Below, piece after piece: positions 32,507-40,582 of a DNA stretch of 64,000 bases. Position 1 is the first letter of the stretch; every line of letters begins with the position of its first letter. This DNA comes from CAYZJD01 sp964483455 (GTDB lineage: Bacteria; Acidobacteriota; Terriglobia; Bryobacterales; Bryobacteraceae). Under the pieces are notes generated by a model that did not search any database, was not told the DNA's origin, and was given only the letters and a program-made list of their open reading frames with translations. The position numbers were made by a program, and so were the translations under genes. The stretch is taken from contig CAZACK010000007.1 in NCBI GenBank assembly GCA_964483455.1, forward strand, positions 1 to 64,000, read 5' to 3'.

Positions 32507-35500
32507 TCACCAGAAGAACTTTCCTCGCTTCTTCGCCTCCGGCAGAAGCTGGTCCATCGTCCGCGCATCGTAGACCCGCCCGTTCGCCACCGTATACTTC
32601 ACGTTCTCCGACGCGTAGATGTTCTGAAGCGGGTTCCCCTCCACCACGATCAGGTCGGCGAGCTTGCCCACTTCAATCGAGCCGAGATCGCCGTCCAGCC
32701 CCAGGTAGCGGGCGCCGTCCAGCGTCGCCGCCCGCAGCGCTTCCATCGGCGTCATCCCACCCTGAGTGAGCATCCACAGCTCCCAGTGCGCCGCCAGTCC
32801 CTGCATCTGGCCGTGCGCCCCGAGCAGGACGCGGCCGCCCGCGTCCACAAGCTGCTTGCTGATCCGCGCGATGTCGATATGGTTGAACTCGTCTTCCGGC
32901 GCCATCGTCCGGCGCCGCGCGCGCGGATCCACGAGGAACCGCGGCACGAACGTCAGCAGCCGCTCGTTCTTCCACACCTCATGCTTCTGATACCAGTAGT
33001 TCTCGCCCCACAGCCCGCCGTAGCCGACCACCAGCGTCGGCGTGTACCACGTGCCGGTCTTCGGCCAGAATTGCAGAACATCGTCGTACACCTTCGCCAC
33101 CGGAATGGCGTGCTCGATGCCGGTGTGCCCGTCAGCCACCATGCTCATGTTGTGCTGGAACAGCGAGCCGCCTTCCGGCACCACCATCATCCCGAGCTGC
33201 CGCGCCGCTTCGACGATCTGCTGGCGCTGCTCGCGCAGCGGCTGATTGTAGCTCTTGACGGTGAATGCGCCCACCGCCTTCATCCGCCGCAGGTGCGAGA
33301 GCGCCTCCTCGAGGCTGTTCACTTCGGCGCGAAACGGCGTCTTCGCGCCGTACAGAATCGTCCCCGTCGAGAAGATCCGCGGCGCGGCGATCAGCCCGGC
33401 GCGCGCCATCTCGCTGGCCGCGAAGATCGTGCTCGTGTCGTTCGACGGGTCGTGGGTGGTGGTGACGCCGAAGGCCAGTGTCGCGTGGTGCGCCCAGTTC
33501 CGCTGCGGCACGATCTCGTTGACTCCCTGAGGCCCGTGCGCGTGGACGTCCACCAGCCCCGGCAGAATTGTCATTCCTTTGACGTCGAGCACGCGCGCCC
33601 CGGCGGGCGGCTTCACCCTCGATGCCTCGCCCACGGCGACGATCCGGTTTCCCTCGACGACCACCGTGCCGCGTTCGATCACCTCGTCGCCCCTCATGGT
33701 GACCACGCGCCCGCCCGCCAGGACCAGCGTTCCCGCCGGCGCGTCGGCCTTCACCTCAAAGCCGATGTTCAAACCGCCGGCCGGCGGCTCGGGCGGCTTC
33801 TCCGGCGCGCCTTCCAGAAACGCGAACGCTTCGCGCAGGTCCCTGCTGAACAGCTCGGGGCCGAGCGACCAGTGCAGCCTGCGGCTGTCCCCCGACCAGT
33901 GCAGATACTCGCCCGCGTCCCGCGATGCCTTGGCCACCGGAATCGCCTTCGTCTTCGGCCCGATTTCCACCGCCTGCCCGGTGGGCACGAACGGCGCGAT
34001 GTAGGCGTTGAACAGCTCCTGGAAGGCGACCCACTTCTCGTCCGGCGACACCCGGAAATCCAGGGCATCCTCGCTCGTCAGGTGCCTGCGCTCGTCGCTG
34101 CCGTCCAGCTCGATGCTTCGCAGCACGCGCTTCTTGTCCCGCTGCGCCAGGAAAAACACCCGGTCTGCGGCCGCGCCGAAGTGCGGCCGCTCGCCGTCCT
34201 TCACGATGCGCGTCATCTCGCCGCCCTCGGCCGGGATCCAGTACAGGCCCGGCGAGTCGGACCAGTGCGGCGACACCAGGTTCCCGCCGCGCGCCTTGCG
34301 GAACACCACCTTCGTTCCGTCGGGGCTGAACACCGGCTCGAGATAATGCCCGGGCTGCCTGGTGATCGCGCAGCCTTCGCCGCCGTCCGCCGGCGCGACG
34401 CGCACGCTGCCCAGTTCCTCGTCGTTCCACGTTGTGTAAACGATCCGCTGGCCGTCGCGCGAAAACGACGGATAGAACTCGAAATGGTCGTTCTGCCCTG
34501 TCAGCCTCCGCGGAGTCCCATCCGGCAGGGCGCGGATGTAAATGCGCCCGAGCGCCTGGTAGGCCACTTTGTCGCCCGCCGGGGATACTCCCACCCACCG
34601 CAGCATCTTCACATCGAATTTCTCCGGCGCCGCTTTCACCGGGAACCGCAGCGCGTTCAGCACCTGCCGCGTCGTTTCCACCTCGAGCGGGATGGTGGAG
34701 ACTTGCTTCGTCGCGATGTCGATGCGCCGGATCTCGCCTCCCGCCCAGAAGACGATGGAACCGTTGTCCGGCGTCCAGGCCATAGACGGGTACACGCCGT
34801 GGATCGCCCAGGTTTCCTGCATATCGCGGTCGAGGCCGTCGTAGATCGGCCATTCCTCGCCCGATTCAATCGAGCGCAGGAACAGGACCGTTTTCGCCCG
34901 CACCCTCCGCACGAACGCCAGCAGTTTCCCGTCGCGCGACGGCGCCGGCCGCACCGAGCCCCCCGGCCCGGTCACGTAGTCCTCGATCTCGCCGGTCTTC
35001 CGGTCCAGCCGCCGGATCACGTAAATCTGTGTGTTCGGATCCTTGTTGTATTCGAAGGTGTCGCCGGGGGTCGTGTCCTGGCTGAAGTAAACGTAGCGCC
35101 CGTCGGGAGAGAATGCCGGCTCGCCTGCGTCTTTCTGCTCGTTCGGCTTCTTAGTAAGTTGCAGCCCTTCGCCGCCCGAGCGGTGATACAGCCAGATCTC
35201 GCCAGCGCCGATCGAACGGGCGGAGGTGAAGTGCTTGCGCGCGGCGAGGAACTCGCCGTCCGGCGACCAGGCGGGACTGTTGAGAAGCCGAAAATCCTCC
35301 CTGGTCACCTGGCGCGGGTCCGAGCCGTCGCGCTTCATCACCCAGATGTTGTCCCCGCCGCCCCGGTCGCTGGTGAAGGCGATGTGCTTGCCGTCGGGGC
35401 TGAACCGCGGCTGCATGTCCCAGGCCATGCCCGTCGTCAGCGCCCTCGCCTTGCCTCCGGTGACCGGGATGGAGTAAATGTCCCCGAGCAGGTCGAAGAC

Positions 35501-35683
35501 GATCTCCTCCCCCTCGGGGCTGACGTCCAGACTCATCCAGGTGCCGCGGGTGGTCTTGATCGCGACCTCCGACTTCGGCCCCGGCGGGTTGTTCACGTCC
35601 CACTTCTTCTTCTCATCCGTGGTCTCGGCTGCTAACAACCCGGCTGCCGCCAAGCTGAACCACAGCAGGTGACATGCGTTCAC
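32507..35683 (-). CDS. exported TolB-propeller/amidohydrolase protein
   Basis: A 1058-residue exported protein (signal about 1-18). The first two thirds (about 45-650) are a TolB/WD40-like beta-propeller with repeated FSPDGK and SPDGEFLA units. Residues from about 675 on form an amidohydrolase domain with VDVHAHGP as the first metal pair, a central HAIP-like histidine, and the closing GSIEVGKLADLIVVEGNP. Family members are annotated as imidazolonepropionase-like or prolidase-like hydrolases of periplasmic peptides. It is the first gene of an operon with a PLP decarboxylase and a reductase. The very long antisense frame opposite it is a GC artefact. Confidence 0.87.
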   Translation of the reverse strand: MNACHLLWFSLAAAGLLAAETTDEKKKWDVNNPPGPKSEVAIKTTRGTWMSLDVSPEGEEIVFDLLGDIYSIPVTGGKARALTTGMAWDMQPRFSPDGKHIAFTSDRGGGDNIWVMKRDGSDPRQVTREDFRLLNSPAWSPDGEFLAARKHFTSARSIGAGEIWLYHRSGGEGLQLTKKPNEQKDAGEPAFSPDGRYVYFSQDTTPGDTFEYNKDPNTQIYVIRRLDRKTGEIEDYVTGPGGSVRPAPSRDGKLLAFVRRVRAKTVLFLRSIESGEEWPIYDGLDRDMQETWAIHGVYPSMAWTPDNGSIVFWAGGEIRRIDIATKQVSTIPLEVETTRQVLNALRFPVKAAPEKFDVKMLRWVGVSPAGDKVAYQALGRIYIRALPDGTPRRLTGQNDHFEFYPSFSRDGQRIVYTTWNDEELGSVRVAPADGGEGCAITRQPGHYLEPVFSPDGTKVVFRKARGGNLVSPHWSDSPGLYWIPAEGGEMTRIVKDGERPHFGAAADRVFFLAQRDKKRVLRSIELDGSDERRHLTSEDALDFRVSPDEKWVAFQELFNAYIAPFVPTGQAVEIGPKTKAIPVAKASRDAGEYLHWSGDSRRLHWSLGPELFSRDLREAFAFLEGAPEKPPEPPAGGLNIGFEVKADAPAGTLVLAGGRVVTMRGDEVIERGTVVVEGNRIVAVGEASRVKPPAGARVLDVKGMTILPGLVDVHAHGPQGVNEIVPQRNWAHHATLAFGVTTTHDPSNDTSTIFAASEMARAGLIAAPRIFSTGTILYGAKTPFRAEVNSLEEALSHLRRMKAVGAFTVKSYNQPLREQRQQIVEAARQLGMMVVPEGGSLFQHNMSMVADGHTGIEHAIPVAKVYDDVLQFWPKTGTWYTPTLVVGYGGLWGENYWYQKHEVWKNERLLTFVPRFLVDPRARRRTMAPEDEFNHIDIARISKQLVDAGGRVLLGAHGQMQGLAAHWELWMLTQGGMTPMEALRAATLDGARYLGLDGDLGSIEVGKLADLIVVEGNPLQNIYASENVKYTVANGRVYDARTMDQLLPEAKKRGKFFW

Positions 35684-35729
35684 GATGTACTCTCCATAAG
35701 GGATTCGTCCGCGGGCAAGGGAGTTATTA

Positions 35730-35797
35730 GCCGCCGATGAACGCGGATGAACGCCGATAAGATAAGAATCAAGGCCTTGTCCGCGTTCATCGGCGGC
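35730..35797. repeat. long inverted repeat (18-bp perfect arms)
   Basis: GCCGCCGATGAACGCGGA (35730-35747) and its exact reverse complement (35780-35797) flank a 32-base loop. GATGAACGC occurs twice in direct repeat in the left arm and loop. It lies in the 180-base gap upstream of the amidohydrolase operon and downstream of oxidoreductase copy 2's coding end. Similar GATGAACGCGGAT-type stem-loops are known as dispersed repeats in many environmental bacteria. Confidence 0.8.
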
Positions 35798-35863
35798 CCA
35801 ACATCATGTATTCACACCATCAGACGGCCGCTGGCTCGTTACCAGGGGTAGCAGAGAGACCCG

Positions 35864-37198
35864 TCAGCCAACTTCCGGGTGCTGCCACGGCGCCCGGTAC
35901 GGCCTCCGCAGCAGGCGGTTTGCCTCTTCGTCTCCGACGACTCGATGCTGGACCGGATCCCAGGTGAGCGTCCGCCCTACCTTCATCGCCACGTTCGCCA
36001 GGATGCAGCTTGCCGTCGAGATGTGCCCCTGCTCGATGTCGGCCACCGGCTTGCCGCGCGAATCGATCGCCTTCAGGAAATCGAGCATGTGATAGCGGAT
36101 CGCCGGCGCGCAGTGCTGTTCGAGGTCCTTCTCGGTCTTGTCTTCCGGGTATTGTTCGAGTTCGTAAGTCACGTCGCGGTGCACCGGCTTCTGGCTCTTA
36201 TCGAGCGGCGCGAAATCGTAGCGGTAGACGCTCGCCTTCAACGTGCCCTTGTCGCCGTAGATGGTCGCGGCCCAGGGATAGTCCGGGTCCGGCGGATGGC
36301 CCCACGTCCGGTGCTGCCAAAGCACCGTCAGCCCGTCGAACTCGAAGGCGGCGGTTTGGGTGTCGGTGATATTCGACTTGCTGCCCCTGTCCATGAAGAT
36401 GCCGCCCTGCGAGGAGATGCGCTTCGGCCAGCCGAGATCCAGCATCCAGCGCACCATGTCGAGCATGTGGATGCACATGTCGCCGACGATGCCGTTGCCG
36501 TATTCCATGAACGCCCGCCAGCCGCGCGGATGCGCGATCGGGTTGTAGGGCCGCATCGGCGCTGGCCCGGTCCACATCTCCCAATCGAGGTACTCCGGCG
36601 GCGCGGTGTCCGGCGGATTGCCGCGGGCGCGCATGTGGTAATAGCAGCACGTCTCGACCAGGGCGATCTTGCCGAGCTTGCCCTCGCGGATAATCCGGTC
36701 GCGCGCCTCGACCAGGTGCGGCGTGCTGCGGCGCTGTGTTCCCACCTGCACCACTCGCCCGTGTTTTCGCGCCGCCGCCACCATTGCCTGGCCTTCGATC
36801 ACGTCCACGCTGATGGGCTTCTGCACGTACACGTCGGCCCCGGACTTGACGGCCTCGATCATCGGCAGCGCGTGCCAGTGGTCCGGGGTGGCGACCAGCA
36901 CGATGTCGAGGTCGCGCTCCCTGAGCATTTCGCGGTAGTCGCCGTACGTCCGCGGCTTCTTCTTCGACGCCTGGCGCGCAGCCGCCATGTCGGCCGCCTC
37001 CGCCAGCAGCTTCTTGTCCACGTCGCACAGCGACACCACCTCGACCGGGGCGACCTGGATCAGCCGCCACAGGTCGCACTTGCCATACCATCCGCTGCCG
37101 ATCAGCCCGACCCGCCGCTTCTTTTCCGCGGCGAACCCTTGTCCGCTCGAGTACGCGAGGCCCGCCGCCCCGGCCTTTAAGAATGCACGTCGATTCAT
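35864..37198 (-). CDS. Tat-exported Gfo/Idh/MocA oxidoreductase (copy 2)
   Basis: A 444-residue NAD(P)-dependent oxidoreductase. It starts with a strong twin-arginine signal (MNRRAFLKAGAAGLA). The Rossmann loop GLIGSGWYG, the region VATPDHWHALP and the motif VQKPISVD (with QKP in place of EKP) follow. The C-terminal domain has NGIVGDMCIHMLDM. ATG at 37198 is chosen for the Tat signal; the upstream frame is not plausible. It probably oxidises a sugar or sugar derivative in the periplasm. It is transcribed alone, with an A-rich repeat upstream and a long inverted repeat downstream. Confidence 0.87.
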   Translation of the reverse strand: MNRRAFLKAGAAGLAYSSGQGFAAEKKRRVGLIGSGWYGKCDLWRLIQVAPVEVVSLCDVDKKLLAEAADMAAARQASKKKPRTYGDYREMLRERDLDIVLVATPDHWHALPMIEAVKSGADVYVQKPISVDVIEGQAMVAAARKHGRVVQVGTQRRSTPHLVEARDRIIREGKLGKIALVETCCYYHMRARGNPPDTAPPEYLDWEMWTGPAPMRPYNPIAHPRGWRAFMEYGNGIVGDMCIHMLDMVRWMLDLGWPKRISSQGGIFMDRGSKSNITDTQTAAFEFDGLTVLWQHRTWGHPPDPDYPWAATIYGDKGTLKASVYRYDFAPLDKSQKPVHRDVTYELEQYPEDKTEKDLEQHCAPAIRYHMLDFLKAIDSRGKPVADIEQGHISTASCILANVAMKVGRTLTWDPVQHRVVGDEEANRLLRRPYRAPWQHPEVG

Positions 37199-37243
37199 AC
37201 AGCCCAGCTTACACGACCGCGGGCGCGCAGCTTTGCTCCGCTC

Positions 37244-37283
37244 AAGGCAAAAATTACAAGGCAAAAAGCAAGAGGCGAAAATG
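37244..37283. repeat. A-rich dispersed repeat copy
   Basis: This tract contains GGCAAAAAGCAAGAGGCGAA and ends in AAAATG, closely matching the tract at 27545-27579. It lies between oxidoreductase copy 2 and the small conserved gene. Confidence 0.5.
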
Positions 37284-37304
37284 AAGCGCCCTGCCGGGAA
37301 CTCG

Positions 37305-37655
37305 TCAGGACGGGATCAGGCTCGTCCAGAGCTTCATACGTTCCGTTGCTGCTTCTCCGATGACTCCGGGCACGGCGCCCGCACCTTCCAAATGTAGTAT
37401 GGCGCGCGCCATGTGGGTCAACCAACCCGCGCTGCCGACAAGCTCGGACAGTTTTCCGCTTTCCCCCCGGATGAGGAAGAAGCCGTTCATGTCGCCGCCG
37501 TGGGCGTTGAGAAACACTACGTCGAAGGACTGGATCGTGCCTTGCTGCTGAAGTCCGCCAAGGTACGCGACGAACTCCTGGAAGTGCTGGGCGCTCAGCC
37601 GTTCGCGTCCCGGAATGGAACGATTCCAGCCGAAGAAGATTGCATTCGAACTCAT
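37305..37655 (-). CDS. small conserved protein of unknown function
   Basis: A 116-residue soluble protein. It matches my memory of a widespread family of uncharacterised proteins with the pattern MSSNAIFFGWNRSIPGRE, then FVAYLGGLQ, FLNAHGGDMNGFFLI and WLTHM. The size and order of strands and helices suggest a ferredoxin-like dimeric alpha/beta fold. No catalytic residues are assigned. ATG at 37655 has GGAGGG eight bases upstream and a TATACT box at 37715-37720. It stands alone on the minus strand beside a decayed TonB receptor. Confidence 0.75.
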   Translation of the reverse strand: MSSNAIFFGWNRSIPGRERLSAQHFQEFVAYLGGLQQQGTIQSFDVVFLNAHGGDMNGFFLIRGESGKLSELVGSAGWLTHMARAILHLEGAGAVPGVIGEAATERMKLWTSLIPS

Positions 37656-37714
37656 GTGGTTATCCCTCCGCTGATGAGTTGGGCCTGGTTTTGTTGGCCT
37701 ATCGGTCCACGGCG

Positions 37715-37743
37715 AGTATAGCAGAGTTTCAGAAAACTGAAAC
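37715..37743 (-). promoter_or_regulatory. -10 box with adjacent palindrome
   Basis: TATACT (minus strand, 37720 to 37715) serves the small gene at 37305-37655. Just upstream, over the -35 region, is GTTTCAGAAAACTGAAAC (37726-37743), a perfect palindrome with 7-bp arms. It could be an operator. However, it overlaps the remnant RFSF codons of a dead TonB receptor, so the symmetry may be accidental. Confidence 0.4.
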
Positions 37744-38024
37744 GCAACAGGAAGCGGACGGTCCGCCCGTCGTTCAAGGTGTTGGTGATGTGGCCGAAGT
37801 CCGGGCTCGCCAGACTGTGGCCCGGGGTATCGAACTGGACCGTGTTGAAGAATCTTGATGGATGCCGGTCCGATTCAGCGGCTCGGATAGGCACCCGGAA
37901 GACTCTCGACGGTCGCGCGCCGGGCGGGAATGGTGGTCAGCGGAGTGCGTTCGTCCGGCCTCGGCACCCGAGCATTTCCATTCACGCTGCCGCGAATCTT
38001 CTGCTGGCCGCGCTGGAAGGACAG
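37733..38024 (-). pseudogene. internally deleted TonB-dependent receptor remnant
   Basis: Two pieces of one acidobacterial TonB-dependent receptor sit next to each other in different frames. The upstream piece (38024-37876) reads GSVNGNARVPRPDERTPLT, typical of the middle plug/barrel region. The downstream piece (37864-37733) reads FDTPGHSLASPDFGHITNTL and ends LLRFSF, typical of the barrel end. Several hundred residues that should lie between are missing, the frame shifts at the junction, and the normal stop after RFSF is lost. It is a decayed gene. Confidence 0.62.
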
Positions 38025-38840
38025 GCCGGAAACCAGACTCGGCCTTTCGGCGGAGGTTTCATCGCTGGATAAAGACGCTGGGAAGAAGAACTCCAGCATT
38101 GCACTCCGCCGGAGCCTGCTGCGGGTCATCTGGCCGGCGCCAAACGAACGGCACCGGCCGCCGAGACGCGGGGTGCTGGCTGGGCCTCCGGACCAGAACC
38201 AACGAGCAATATTCAGTTTTCAAAGAACCACCGGTCGCGACGTTCACTACGCGCCACCCGTAACAACTTCCTCGCGGAATCGAGGCCGCTCTCCCAAACG
38301 CAGAGACACGAGGCGCTCACAACGGCCGCTTTTGTTCGCGGACAAAACGAACCCGGCGTCGCAAAATCCCCGTTGTTTTGAGTGATTGCGAGCCGCCACC
38401 GGGCGTCTGCGCCTCTTGCCGCGCAGAACATTGCGGGGAAGCCGAAGCACGGCGGCGGGGTAGCCCGTGAGGATCCTAACACAGGCTCGCGGAGCCACAC
38501 ATCGTTGATGTCGCCTAAGCGATTGAGCCGATTGACGAAAAAGAAGCGATTCCCGCGGTGAACCACTCGGCCCCTGGGGTCGGCGCCGGGGCGGATGCAA
38601 GTCCCGCTTCGGCCATCCGCCTTCGAAAGGAGCCATCAGATCTACGGAAAGGGTTGGCCCTGGCGAGGCTGGACGGATTTCCCGGTCGAGAGCACACGGG
38701 ATTGTTTGCGGGTGCAGGCGATGGCCGGATTGTCCGCCTAAGCATGCTGCCGTCATGGCTGCTCAATGAGGCCGCGGCCCGTGGCAGGCGAACTCTGCCA
38801 CTCCCTAACGCTCCTGACTTCGCCGCCGATTGGGGCCGCG
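38025..38840. other. non-coding or decayed stretch
   Basis: About 800 bases with only short, arginine-rich overlapping frames on both strands and no recognisable domain. Given the receptor remnant next to it, it is probably decayed coding DNA. I see no RNA gene, promoter or insertion-sequence end in it. Confidence 0.5.
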
Positions 38841-39218
38841 CTACTGATGCGCGGTGAACTGGGGCTGAGGCGGATTCAGCTTTACCTGGATCGTCTTCTC
38901 TTCTTCGTCGATTTCGAAATCTTCGCCGAAGGTCTGGTAGCCCCTGGCGATCACCTGCACCACGATCTTGCCCTGTGGAATCGGCGGGATCGTGGCGAAG
39001 CCTTCCTGGTTGGTTTTCAGCTCCCAGCTCGTGCGGATCTTCTTGCCGAACTTCATCTTCGACCGGCCCTGGACGAAGCGCACGACCACACTGGCCCGCT
39101 CGACCGGCTTGTCGTAGAGGTTCCGGACCTCGATCCGCAGCTTCGTCATCGGCGGATCGGCGAACAGCGGCGCCGCCACGAGCGAAATCAGTGAGAGAAC
39201 GACCGCTCTCCTACGCAT
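38841..39218 (-). CDS. exported carboxypeptidase-regulatory-like domain protein
   Basis: A 125-residue exported protein. The signal peptide (about 1-20, LISLVAAPLFA) is followed by one Ig-like beta-sandwich (about 25-115) of the kind found in carboxypeptidase regulatory and CnaB-like domains: RNLYDKPVERASVVV, then TNQEGFATIPPIPQGK and VIARGYQTF. Such domains bind or space other envelope proteins. It begins 7 bases after the hpnE stop, so it is the last gene of the trpEG-hpnE operon. Why it sits with hopanoid and tryptophan genes is not clear. Confidence 0.75.
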   Translation of the reverse strand: MRRRAVVLSLISLVAAPLFADPPMTKLRIEVRNLYDKPVERASVVVRFVQGRSKMKFGKKIRTSWELKTNQEGFATIPPIPQGKIVVQVIARGYQTFGEDFEIDEEEKTIQVKLNPPQPQFTAHQ

Positions 39219-39225
39219 ACCCCGA

Positions 39226-40548
39226 TTATCCCACGTCCGGAAGCAGGAACCGGCGCGGGCTGCCGGCGGCCCTTGCGACCGCTTCCGCCGCCAGGTAGCC
39301 GCTGCGCACGGCGCCCTCCATGGTGGCCGGCCAGCCGGTGCGCGTCCAGTCGCCCGCCAGGAACAGGTTGGGCACCGGGGTGACCTGCGGCGGACGCTTC
39401 TCCACGAGTCCCGGCCGGGCCGAGAAAGTAGCCCGCGCCTCTTTTACGACGTGCGCCTTTTCGAGCGCCGCCTCTCGCGCCCTCGGAAAAAACTCGGCAA
39501 GTTCCCCGACGGCGAGGGCAATCAGCTCCTGCCGCCCCATTTCCAGCAGGCTGCGCGAAGCGCTCACCACCAACTGGACGTAGCGGCCTTCGTGCTTGTT
39601 GAACATCCACTGGATGGTGCGGTCGAGCAGCGCGGCGTGCGGGAGTTCAGTGACCGGGCGGTCGAACCACAAGTGGATTCCGGTGATTGGCGAGTGCTCG
39701 AAATCCGACAGGTCGAGGCCCAGGTCCGGGAGGACCTCGGAGGCGCGCTCGAAGGGCAGGGCGCAGATACAGTAGTCGGCGCGGTAGGTCGTGCCGTTTA
39801 CCTCCACCGCGGCCGCGAGTTCGTTCTCGACAAGGACGCGCGCGACCGGAGCGCGGAAGCGGATGTCCACCGACTCAAGCCGCCGCCAGGCTTGCGGCGC
39901 GTACAGTTCGCCGAGCCGCACCGCCGGGACGCCCATCTCGTAGGAATCGGGCCGCGCCAGGAAGCCGAGCCAGAAGACCTGGAAGCCGTGGGCAGCCGCT
40001 ATCCGGTCGAGTTCTTCGTTGACGGCGCTAACCAGCACCGGGCGCCAGAAGCGCTGGATGGCCCACGGCGGCTGGCGCTGCTCGCGGAGCCAGTCGAGCA
40101 TGGTGATCCGATCCAGGTCCGGCCGGGAGCGCTGGCGGCGGAGCGCGGCCAGCGCCCTCGCGATCGCAAGCTTCTCGCCGGCGCTCAGGAACGCAAGCCG
40201 CGGGAAACTCCCGGCGAAGTGGAGCGGCGCCGGCAGCAGCCCGGCGCGCAAGACGGAGACGCGCCCGCCAGGCTCGATGAAATGAAACTCGCGGTGAAAT
40301 CGGACGTGACCGAGCACGCCGAGGCGCCGGTAGAAGTCGAGGAGATTCACGCAGCAGCGCAGAAGGATGTGCTGGCAGTTGTCGATCAGCTCCGGGTCGC
40401 CGGCGGAAGGCGCCAGCGGATACGACGTGGCGCGGCCGCCGAGGAAGGCGCGGGCCTCGAAGAGCGTCACCCGGTAGCCGGCGTCGCCCAGGGCCGCGGC
40501 CGCGGCCATTCCGGCGAGGCCGCCGCCGATTACGAAGACACTGGGCAT
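39226..40548 (-). CDS. hpnE: hydroxysqualene dehydroxylase HpnE
   Basis: A 440-residue FAD-dependent amine-oxidase-fold protein. The dinucleotide motif is VIGGGLAGMAAAAAL at the N-terminus, followed by GGRATSYPL. The diagnostic HpnE stretch is DNCQHILLRCCVNLLDFYRRLG. The C-terminal NLFLAGDWTRTGWPATMEGAVRSGYLAA closes the FAD site. In hopanoid synthesis HpnE reduces hydroxysqualene to squalene, after HpnD and HpnC; neither of those is in the window. It starts 28 bases after the trpEG stop. The assignment rests on the family pattern; a carotenoid-type desaturase is the main alternative. Confidence 0.8.
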   Translation of the reverse strand: MPSVFVIGGGLAGMAAAAALGDAGYRVTLFEARAFLGGRATSYPLAPSAGDPELIDNCQHILLRCCVNLLDFYRRLGVLGHVRFHREFHFIEPGGRVSVLRAGLLPAPLHFAGSFPRLAFLSAGEKLAIARALAALRRQRSRPDLDRITMLDWLREQRQPPWAIQRFWRPVLVSAVNEELDRIAAAHGFQVFWLGFLARPDSYEMGVPAVRLGELYAPQAWRRLESVDIRFRAPVARVLVENELAAAVEVNGTTYRADYCICALPFERASEVLPDLGLDLSDFEHSPITGIHLWFDRPVTELPHAALLDRTIQWMFNKHEGRYVQLVVSASRSLLEMGRQELIALAVGELAEFFPRAREAALEKAHVVKEARATFSARPGLVEKRPPQVTPVPNLFLAGDWTRTGWPATMEGAVRSGYLAAEAVARAAGSPRRFLLPDVG

Positions 40549-40559
40549 GGCGCGGCTTT

Positions 40560-40582
40560 GGGGTCAGCGTGGCCTGTCACCG
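40560..40582. repeat. partial copy of the GGTGACAGGC repeat
   Basis: On the minus strand this reads ACGGTGACAGGCCACGC, matching the arms of the inverted repeat at 6087-6232. As in the right arm there, its TGA (40577-40579) is the stop codon of the preceding gene, here trpEG. It fills most of the 28-base gap to hpnE. Confidence 0.6.

Noticed and set aside
32129..35635. 1168-codon open frame antisense to the TolB-amidohydrolase gene
   Set aside because: It is Arg/His/Pro rich with no domain and mirrors the codon pattern of the real gene; a GC-rich antisense artefact.
38247..38756. 170-codon minus-strand frame in the gap before the small exported gene
   Set aside because: Arginine-rich, no domain, overlaps equally long frames in other phases; probably decayed DNA.
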